Shown: piece after piece, positions 58,536 through 64,000 of the stretch
How positions within the stretch are numbered: position 1 is the stretch's first letter
Layout of the letters: each line of letters starts with the position of its first letter
NCBI RefSeq assembly: GCF_050942425.1
Contig: NZ_CP192063.1
Span: 3,286,001-3,350,000 of the forward strand
From: Actinoallomurus sp050942425
Lineage (GTDB): Bacteria > Actinomycetota > Actinomycetes > Streptosporangiales > Streptosporangiaceae
Reading direction: 5' to 3'
DNA length: 64,000 nt
Translations under genes and position numbers: made by a program
The notes under the pieces: model-generated
Database searches by the model: none
The model's input: the letters and a program-made list of their open reading frames with translations, nothing else
Told to the model about the DNA's origin: nothing

Positions 58536-59366
58536 TCACCCCGCCGCCTTGCCGCCGAGGGAACGGGGCAGGTAGTTCTCCAGCGCTGCGGGACGCAGTC
58601 CCGCCTGGCGGATCCAGGTGAGGAGGCGCTCGAAGTCCCGGGCCAGGCCGGGCCGGAAGTGCATCAGGATGATGTCGCCGGCCCGCAGATCCGAGCCGCC
58701 GTCCATCCGGGCCAACTTGCCGGACAGGCCGTTGTAGAACTCGATCGACCAGACGACGACCGACTTCATGCCGCAGTCACGGGCCGCGGTCCGCGTGACC
58801 TGGTCGTACGAGCCGCCGGGCGGCCGGAAGATCTCCGGTCGCCTGCCGTACTGGTGGGCGTAGATGTCGGCCGAGTCGCAGATCTGCCGGTGCTGGGCCG
58901 CGGAGGACAGCCGTCGCATGTCGTTGAACGGCGCCGCGTGGTCCATCGTGTGGTCCTCGATCGGCGCGCCCGCGTGCTGCAGCGCCCAGAAGTACTCGTA
59001 GCCGGTCCGGGCCGCCTGGTCCGTCAGGAAGACCAGGATCGGCACTCGCTGGGTACGGACGATGTCGACGAATCGGGTGTCGTGCTCCCAGCCGTCGTCG
59101 ATCGTGATGAAGACGACCTTGTCCTGGGTCGCGATCCGGTCGACGACCGGTGGCAGGCCGTCGCCCTTCCGCTCGTAGGACACCTGCCAGCTGCCCGGCT
59201 TCGGAGCCGGCCACCGGGGCGGTGCCAGGACCTGCGCCATCGCCGGGTTTTCCGCCGCTTGCGCGGCGGGGGTGTTCATCCGTGCCCGGACGTCAGGCCA
59301 CAGGCCGGAGACCACTCCGAGCAGCGCCGCCAGCACGCACGACGCGATCAACCGTATTCCGCGCAT
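58536..59366 (-). CDS. Polysaccharide deacetylase (NodB-like), secreted or membrane-anchored
   Basis: 276 residues with an N-terminal hydrophobic segment (SCVLAALLGVVSGLW) acting as signal or anchor, and a NodB domain carrying FITIDDGWEHD, DHTMDH (H-x3-H) and RPPGGSYD. About half of it aligns closely with the 57583 gene, so the two arose by duplication. The linker is shorter and there is no lipobox. Confidence 0.88.
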   Translation of the reverse strand: MRGIRLIASCVLAALLGVVSGLWPDVRARMNTPAAQAAENPAMAQVLAPPRWPAPKPGSWQVSYERKGDGLPPVVDRIATQDKVVFITIDDGWEHDTRFVDIVRTQRVPILVFLTDQAARTGYEYFWALQHAGAPIEDHTMDHAAPFNDMRRLSSAAQHRQICDSADIYAHQYGRRPEIFRPPGGSYDQVTRTAARDCGMKSVVVWSIEFYNGLSGKLARMDGGSDLRAGDIILMHFRPGLARDFERLLTWIRQAGLRPAALENYLPRSLGGKAAG

Positions 59367-59485
59367 CCATCCCCAGCTTCCCCTCAGTGGATCTTAAGTC
59401 TCTTCATAGGGGTTGATGCAGGGATGTGGTGGCCAGGTTCGGGCAATCCGTCGACGAATCCGGTCGATTTGGCGTGATCGTTCGG

Positions 59486-60094
59486 TCAGCCGCGTACGCC
59501 CAGGGCGCGGACGAGCGTGGCGCTGAGCGCGGAGACCGTCTCGTCCGGCAGCGGCTTGGCCGACGGGCCCTCGGCGAAGTAGCGGAGGAATGCCTGCTGG
59601 AAGCAGGCGCCGACCAGCAGGGCGGCCGCCGCGTCGGGGTCCGTGTCGGGCGCGATCCGCCCCAGGTCGCGCTCGGCGCGCAGATAGTCGGCGAACCGGC
59701 GGACGGCGTGCTCCGGTCCCGCGCCGTACTTGCGGAGCGACTCGCGCTGGGCGGCCATCAGCTGCGGCTCGGCCATCAGCGAGCCCAGCATCGGCAGCGC
59801 GTCGAGGTAGAAGTCCACGGTGGCGCGGGTGAGCTCGGCGATGGTCTCCTCGACGCTGCCCGCGCCGGGGCGGGCGTCGACGCGGGCGAAACCGGGCATC
59901 CGTTCGCGCAGCACGTAGAGCAGCAGCTCCGTCTTGTCGGTGAAGTGCTTGTAGAGGGCCGCTTCGGAGAGCCCGGCCGCCTTCGCGATCTCCTTGGTGG
60001 TGGTGCGCGTGACGCCGCGCTCGCGCATGAGGCCGGCGGCGGCGTCGAGGATGCGATCCCGGGTTCCCACGATCCCCCTTTGTCGATCGGACAT
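59486..60094 (-). CDS. TetR-family transcriptional regulator
   Basis: 202 residues from ATG 60094 (no clear Shine-Dalgarno); GTG 60070, preceded by GGGGG, is an alternative. The helix-turn-helix reads TRDRILDAAAGLMRERGVTR, TTTKEIAKAAGLSEAALYKHF. It is divergent from an NAD(P)-binding gene, and two 10+2+10 palindromes lie in between, typical TetR operators controlling both genes. Confidence 0.9.
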   Translation of the reverse strand: MSDRQRGIVGTRDRILDAAAGLMRERGVTRTTTKEIAKAAGLSEAALYKHFTDKTELLLYVLRERMPGFARVDARPGAGSVEETIAELTRATVDFYLDALPMLGSLMAEPQLMAAQRESLRKYGAGPEHAVRRFADYLRAERDLGRIAPDTDPDAAAALLVGACFQQAFLRYFAEGPSAKPLPDETVSALSATLVRALGVRG

Positions 60095-60108
60095 TCTCAC
60101 ATTATCGT

Positions 60109-60165
60109 GGTTAGTGAGCACTCACCAACCTGCTAGGGTCCCCGGTTAGTGAGTACTCACTGACC
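60109..60165. promoter_or_regulatory. Pair of TetR operators
   Basis: GGTTAGTGAG with CTCACCAACC (60109-60130) and GGTTAGTGAG with CTCACTGACC (60144-60165). Each pair of arms is separated by 2 bases and matches at 9 of 10 positions. Their centres are 35 bp apart. Confidence 0.75.
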
Positions 60166-60192
60166 GAGGCTGCAGGGGAAAGGCGACGAGCG

Positions 60193-60828
60193 ATGCGACT
60201 TACGATCTTCGGGGCGAGCGGAGGCACCGGCACGCAGCTGGTGCGGCAGGCGCTGGAGCGCGGACACGAGGTGACGGCGGTGGTCCGCGATCCCGCGCGG
60301 CTCGACGTCGCCTCCCACGACCGGCTGAAGGTCGTGACGGCCGACGTGATGGATCCGGCGGCCATCGAGCCCGCCGTCGCGGACGCCGACGCCGTCGTCT
60401 CCGCGCTGGGCCCCCGCGAGTCCGGCCCGACGACCGTGTCCCAGGACGGCGCCCGCAGCATCATCGCGGCGATGGGCAAGGCCGGCGTCCGCCGCTTCAT
60501 CATGATCAGTGCGGCCGGGATGGTCATCGACGCCGGGGACGGCCCGGTCACCCGCTACATCGCGAAACCGATCCTGAAGCGGGTCCTCCGGCACGGCTTC
60601 GCCGACATGGGCCGTGCGGAGGAGGAGGTCCGCGACAGCGGCCTCGACTGGACGATCGTCAGGCCGCCGATGCTCACCGACAAGGAGGGCACCGGGCGCT
60701 ACCGGACCGCGACCGACCTCAACGTCCGGGGCGGCATCCGGATCTCCCGCGCCGACCTCGCCACCGGCATCCTCGCCCTGCTCTCCGACGACGCGACGGT
60801 GCGCCGGCACATCGGGATCGCGAACTGA
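60193..60828 (+). CDS. NAD(P)-binding protein, NmrA/SDR-like
   Basis: 211 residues with the Rossmann motif GASGGTG (residues 7-13 in LTIFGASGGTGTQLV) and an atypical short-chain-dehydrogenase layout: VVTADVMDPAAIEPAV, FIMISAAGMV, DWTIVRPPMLTD. Members act as quinone or flavin reductases or redox sensors. AGGGGAAAGG lies upstream. It is likely repressed by the divergent TetR protein. Confidence 0.87.
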   Translation: MRLTIFGASGGTGTQLVRQALERGHEVTAVVRDPARLDVASHDRLKVVTADVMDPAAIEPAVADADAVVSALGPRESGPTTVSQDGARSIIAAMGKAGVRRFIMISAAGMVIDAGDGPVTRYIAKPILKRVLRHGFADMGRAEEEVRDSGLDWTIVRPPMLTDKEGTGRYRTATDLNVRGGIRISRADLATGILALLSDDATVRRHIGIAN

Positions 60829-60866
60829 CGGAACGGGCCGAGGCGCACGCCGGTCCCGCGGTGCGC

Positions 60867-60904
60867 GACGGCCCCGTCGCCGAGGGATCGGGGACGGGGC
60901 CGTC
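60867..60904. terminator. Perfect 12-bp hairpin between convergent genes
   Basis: GACGGCCCCGTC (60867-60878) pairs exactly with GACGGGGCCGTC (60893-60904) and serves both the NAD(P)-binding and FKBP genes. Confidence 0.75.
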
Positions 60905-60926
60905 GGTCAAGCTCTCAGAGAACCGG

Positions 60927-61301
60927 TCAGCCGACGCCCAGCAGGTCGACGACGAAGATCAGCGTCTCGCCCGGCTTGATGGCGCGGCCGGCGCCGCGGT
61001 TGCCGTAGCCGAGGTGCGGCGGGATGACCAGCTTGCGGCGTCCGCCGACCTTCATGCCGGCGACGCCCTGGTCCCAGCCCTGGATGACCTTGCCACCGCC
61101 GAGCGGGAAGCTGAACGGCTGACCGCGGTTCCACGAGGCGTCGAACTCCTCGCCGGTCGAATGCGACACGCCGACGTAGTGGACGGTGACGGTCGAGCCG
61201 GGCGTGGCCTCGGGACCGTCGCCGACCGTGATGTCGGTGATCTGCAGGTCGGCGGGCGGGGCGCCCTCGGGGAAGTCGATCTCGGGTCGCTCAAGCGCCA
61301 T
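60927..61301 (-). CDS. FKBP-type peptidyl-prolyl cis-trans isomerase
   Basis: 124 residues, single cytoplasmic FKBP domain: VTVHYVGVSHSTGEEFDASW, then PFSFPLGGGKVIQGWDQGVA, IPPHLGYGNRGAG and LIFVVDLLGVG. It speeds isomerisation around proline bonds during folding. Start at ATG 61301 because the longer frame upstream has no family match. Divergent from the FrnE-like gene. Confidence 0.92.
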   Translation of the reverse strand: MALERPEIDFPEGAPPADLQITDITVGDGPEATPGSTVTVHYVGVSHSTGEEFDASWNRGQPFSFPLGGGKVIQGWDQGVAGMKVGGRRKLVIPPHLGYGNRGAGRAIKPGETLIFVVDLLGVG

Positions 61302-61395
61302 GGGATGTCTTTCAGTGTCGGAGATATCGAGTCCCCCAGCGTATCCACTGGTGAGCCGAGGAATGCGGGCGCGGGTGTGCCCGTTGGCATTCCTT

Positions 61396-62013
61396 GTGAA
61401 CATTGAGGTCTTCTCCGATGTGGTGTGTCCCTGGTGCTATCTGGGCCGGGCGAGGTTCGCGGGCGCGGTGGAGGGGTTCGACGGCGAGGTCACCGTGACC
61501 TGGCGGCCGTACCAGCTGGATCCGGACGCGTCCGCCGGCGGGCTCGTCGAGCAGAGCCTGGCCGAGAAGTTCGGCGGTCCGGAGCGGGTCGCCGAGATGC
61601 ACGAGCGGATGCGCGGGCTGATGGCGGCGGAGGGCCTGCCGTACGCGCCGGAAAAGGCGCTGCAGGCCAACACCCGCGACGCGCACCGGGTCGTCGCGAT
61701 GGCCGGTGAGGCCGGGGTTCAGGACGCCGTCGTCGGCCGGTTGTTCCGCGCCTACCACGCCGAGGGGCGCGACCTGAACGACCACGGCACGCTCGCCGAA
61801 CTCGCCGCCGAGGCCGGGCTGCCCGGCGTGGCCGAGCGCCTCGCCGCCGGGGAGGGCGAGGCGGCGGTCGCCGCACAGCTCGAGGTGGCACGGACCATGG
61901 GCATCACCGGCGTCCCGTTCTTCGTCTTCGAAGGCACCTGGGCGGTGTCCGGGGCGCAGTCGCGGGAGTTCTTCGAGAGCGCGCTCGCCGAGGTCGCGTC
62001 CAACGTGGCCTGA
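61396..62013 (+). CDS. DsbA-family FrnE-like oxidoreductase
   Basis: 205 residues. The thioredoxin-fold active site is C11-P-W-C14 (FSDVVCPWCYLG), an all-helical insert follows, and the cis-proline is in GVPFFVFEG. FrnE-type members are cytoplasmic disulfide isomerase-like proteins or polyketide-associated oxidoreductases. GTG 61396 has only a weak upstream site; a longer frame has no support. Confidence 0.9.
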   Translation: MNIEVFSDVVCPWCYLGRARFAGAVEGFDGEVTVTWRPYQLDPDASAGGLVEQSLAEKFGGPERVAEMHERMRGLMAAEGLPYAPEKALQANTRDAHRVVAMAGEAGVQDAVVGRLFRAYHAEGRDLNDHGTLAELAAEAGLPGVAERLAAGEGEAAVAAQLEVARTMGITGVPFFVFEGTWAVSGAQSREFFESALAEVASNVA

Positions 62014-62049
62014 AGGCTCCTGAGGCTCCTGCGAACGCTGAGGCGATTT

Positions 62050-62074
62050 CAGGTCATGGTAACCCTCTGACCTG
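62050..62074. promoter_or_regulatory. Inverted repeat upstream of the APC permease
   Basis: CAGGTCA (62050-62056) and TGACCTG (62068-62074) form an inverted repeat with an 11-base spacer, located between the FrnE-like gene and the permease. It could be an operator or a short terminator. Two ACGGATAC words follow 18 bp apart. Confidence 0.35.
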
Positions 62075-62154
62075 GTAAAACGCTTTGGCGTTCCGTTTTC
62101 CGGACGGATACATTCCGACATACGGATACCTCCGAATTCCCCGGGAGATCCCCC

Positions 62155-63534
62155 TTGGAGCCGCAGGGCCTTCGCCGCAGCCTGTCGCTGCGCGACCTCA
62201 TCGTCTACGGACTGCTGTTCATCGGACCGCTCGCGCCCGTAGGCGTCTTCGGCGTGCTCGACGCCAAGAGCTCCGGTGCGGTCGCCCTCGTGTACGTCGT
62301 CGCGACGATCGCCATGGGCTTCACCGCCCTGTCGTACGCGCAGATGTCGCGCCGGGTGCCGAACGCCGGGTCGGTGTTCGCCTACGCCAGCGCGGGGCTC
62401 GGCCGGCCGGCGGGCCTGCTGGCCGGCTGGATGGCGATGCTCGACTACCTGCTGATCCCCGCCGTCGCCTACCTGTTCTGCGGGATCGCGCTGCACTCGC
62501 AGGTGCCCTCGATCCCCGCCTGGGTCTTCACCGCGGTCGCCTTCGTGGGGACCACGGCCCTGAACCTGGCCGGCGTGCGCCTCGCGGCCCGCGTCGGGTT
62601 CGTCGTGCTCGTCGTCGAGATCGTCCTCCTCGTGGTCTTCATCGTCGCCGCGATCGTGATCATCGCCATCCACGGGCCGGCCCGGCCGTGGACGTCGCCG
62701 CTCACCGGCGTCGGCGGGACGACCGCGAGCGCCGTCATGGGGGCCGTCTCGGTCGCCGTGCTGTCCTTCCTCGGTTTCGACGGGATCGCCTCCTTCGCCG
62801 AGGAGAACACCGGGAACGAGCGGCAAATCGGCCGCGCGGTGCTGTTCTGCCTGGGCCTGGCCGGACTGCTCTTCTTCGCGCAGACCTACCTCGCCGGGCT
62901 CCTCATGCCCATGAGCCCGCAGCACCTCGCGTCGGCGCCGGCCGAACAGGGCACCGCCTTCTACAAGATGACCGACTCGGCGTTCGGGCCGTGGCTCCAC
63001 CTGACGTTCGTCGTCGTCAAGGGCATCGGACCGGCGTTCTCCGCGATGTCCGCGGTGGCGGCGGCGTCCCGGCTGATGTACGGGATGGCGCGCGACCACG
63101 GCCTGCCCGGGGCGCTCGCCAAGGTCGATTCCCGCCACCGCGTGCCTCGGGCCGCGCTGCTCACCACGGCGGGGGTCGCGGCCGTCGTCTCCCTGTGGGC
63201 GGCCTGGCGTTCGGACGGCCTGGACGTGCTGGTGTCCGTCGTGAACATGGGCGCCCTCGCGGCCTTCACCCTGCTGCACGCGTCGGTCATCGGCCTGTTC
63301 GTCGTGCGCCGCCGGAGCCGGGCGTGGCTGCCGCACCTGCTCGTGCCGGTCGCCGGCGCCGCCGTCTCCGTCTGGATCATCGTGTCGGCGACCACGATGG
63401 CGAAGGTCGTGGCCGCCGTCTGGCTCGCCGCGGGCCTGGTGCTGGCGTTCGGCCGGCGCCGTCGCCGCGTCAGCCCATCGCCTCGGGACGACGATGCGCG
63501 AGCACGGGGAGGATCCGCCGTACGCGCTCGGTGA
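62155..63534 (+). CDS. APC-family amino acid permease
   Basis: 459 residues with about 12 membrane segments and an N-terminal core IGPLAPVGVFGVLDAKSSGA. A conserved FLGFDGIASFAEENTGNERQIGRA lies in the middle (helix 6 region). The permease probably imports an amino acid or amine. TTG 62155 has GGGAG 8 bases upstream. The polar C-terminal tail (RRRVSPSPRDDDARARGG) is encoded opposite the 3' end of the nitrilase-family gene, overlapping it by 65 bases. Confidence 0.88.
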   Translation: MEPQGLRRSLSLRDLIVYGLLFIGPLAPVGVFGVLDAKSSGAVALVYVVATIAMGFTALSYAQMSRRVPNAGSVFAYASAGLGRPAGLLAGWMAMLDYLLIPAVAYLFCGIALHSQVPSIPAWVFTAVAFVGTTALNLAGVRLAARVGFVVLVVEIVLLVVFIVAAIVIIAIHGPARPWTSPLTGVGGTTASAVMGAVSVAVLSFLGFDGIASFAEENTGNERQIGRAVLFCLGLAGLLFFAQTYLAGLLMPMSPQHLASAPAEQGTAFYKMTDSAFGPWLHLTFVVVKGIGPAFSAMSAVAAASRLMYGMARDHGLPGALAKVDSRHRVPRAALLTTAGVAAVVSLWAAWRSDGLDVLVSVVNMGALAAFTLLHASVIGLFVVRRRSRAWLPHLLVPVAGAAVSVWIIVSATTMAKVVAAVWLAAGLVLAFGRRRRRVSPSPRDDDARARGGSAVRAR

Positions 63535-64000
63535 CCGCGTCGTCGGTCTCCACGACGCGCACGGCCGGGAACGGCCCCAGGTCGGCCTGGATCGTGCCCA
63601 TCGGGTCGACGAGCAGGCTGCGGCCCACCCCGGTCGGCCCCTCCGCCTTCGGCGGGTCCGGGGACTTGTCGACCGCGGCCGTCCAGACGGTGTTCTCGAT
63701 CGCGCGGGCGCGGACGAGCGTGACCCAGTGCTCCTCCTTGAACGTGCCCTGGGCCCAGGACGCGATCACCACCAGCAGCTCGGCGCCGCGGTCGACGAGC
63801 GCCCTCGCCAGCTCGGGGAAGCGCAGGTCGTAGCAGGTGATCAGGCCGATCCGGACACCGCACAGCTCGACCACCACGGGAGTGTCACCGGGGGCGATCA
63901 GGTCCGACTCCCGGTACCCGAACGCGTCGAAGAGGTGGATCTTGCGGTAGGCGCCCGCCGGCGCGCCCTCCGCGTCGAGCGCGACGGCGGTGTTGTACAC
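63470..64000 (-). CDS. Carbon-nitrogen hydrolase (nitrilase superfamily), truncated at window end
   Basis: The C-terminal 176 residues are inside the window. The catalytic lysine lies in YRKIHLFD and the catalytic cysteine in CYDLRFPE; the glutamate is expected beyond the window edge. The family cleaves amide or nitrile bonds, and this member resembles the omega-amidase/NitFhit group. The stop overlaps the 3' end of the convergent permease gene. Confidence 0.88.
   Translation of the reverse strand: MYNTAVALDAEGAPAGAYRKIHLFDAFGYRESDLIAPGDTPVVVELCGVRIGLITCYDLRFPELARALVDRGAELLVVIASWAQGTFKEEHWVTLVRARAIENTVWTAAVDKSPDPPKAEGPTGVGRSLLVDPMGTIQADLGPFPAVRVVETDDAVTERVRRILPVLAHRRPEAMG

Noticed and set aside
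1..64000. tRNA, rRNA, insertion sequences, phage integrase, attachment sites
   Set aside because: I looked for these and saw no convincing candidates; short hairpins near 29715 and 46473 do not have tRNA features.

Overview
The window is a high-GC actinobacterial chromosome segment. GTG and TTG starts are common, and the order priA-def-fmt-rsmB followed by FMN riboswitch-ribD-ribE-ribM-ribBA-ribH-hisG is a typical actinomycete arrangement. I would guess Streptosporangiales/Thermomonosporaceae or a relative, but the sequence alone does not fix the genus. No rRNA, tRNA, CRISPR array, transposase or integrase was seen.

Layout. 1-4.3 kb: end of priA, then def, fmt and rsmB. 4.3-10.3 kb: aminotransferase/LysR pair, a 38-bp tandem repeat, a membrane protein, rpe, a 14-bp tandem repeat and an MBL-fold hydrolase. 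10.5-16.3 kb: FMN riboswitch and riboflavin operon, running on into hisG and a PH-domain membrane protein. 16.3-24.4 kb: an unknown protein, a P-loop kinase-like protein, a NarL-type two-component system divergent from an FtsX-type ABC pair, and a second, opposed FtsX-type ABC pair. 24.5-32.4 kb: XRE regulator with a tiny DUF397-type partner, orphan nuoB, LysR, a DUF3800 gene in AT-richer DNA, aldo/keto reductase, a peptidoglycan-binding mini-protein, F420-type reductase/HxlR pair and a GH71-like lipoprotein. 32.4-38.8 kb: accessory genes for a molybdenum hydroxylase (MoxR ATPase, VWA protein, XdhC, MobA-like) interrupted by a berberine-type oxidase/TetR pair, with no structural hydroxylase genes. 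39.5-49.5 kb: DUF6986 protein, aldose epimerase, AllH-like DUF2877, PucR regulator, AraC regulator, twin 9-codon mini-genes, a frameshifted MFS transporter and an NCS2 nucleobase permease. 49.5-64 kb: NUDIX, TauE, a secreted Gly/Trp/Asp-rich protein, folD, deoC with a split ALDH16-like pair, PadR/esterase, two polysaccharide deacetylases, TetR/NAD(P)-binding pair, FKBP, FrnE-like DsbA, an APC permease and a truncated nitrilase-family gene.

The strongest candidate for an undescribed system is at 46.38-47.98 kb. An AraC-family gene is followed within 6 bp by two direct repeats one 21-bp period apart, then by two open reading frames of nine codons, identical base for base (peptide MNVRITEWP). 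Each has a near-perfect Shine-Dalgarno and is followed by a hairpin, and an MFS transporter comes next. The layout resembles the short-leader control of chloramphenicol and macrolide resistance genes (cmlA, ermA), but the peptides could also be exported mini-peptides. Several divergent pairs also carry clear candidate operators (TetR at 37050 and 60109/60144, PadR at 56574/56610, LysR at 5720 and 26142).
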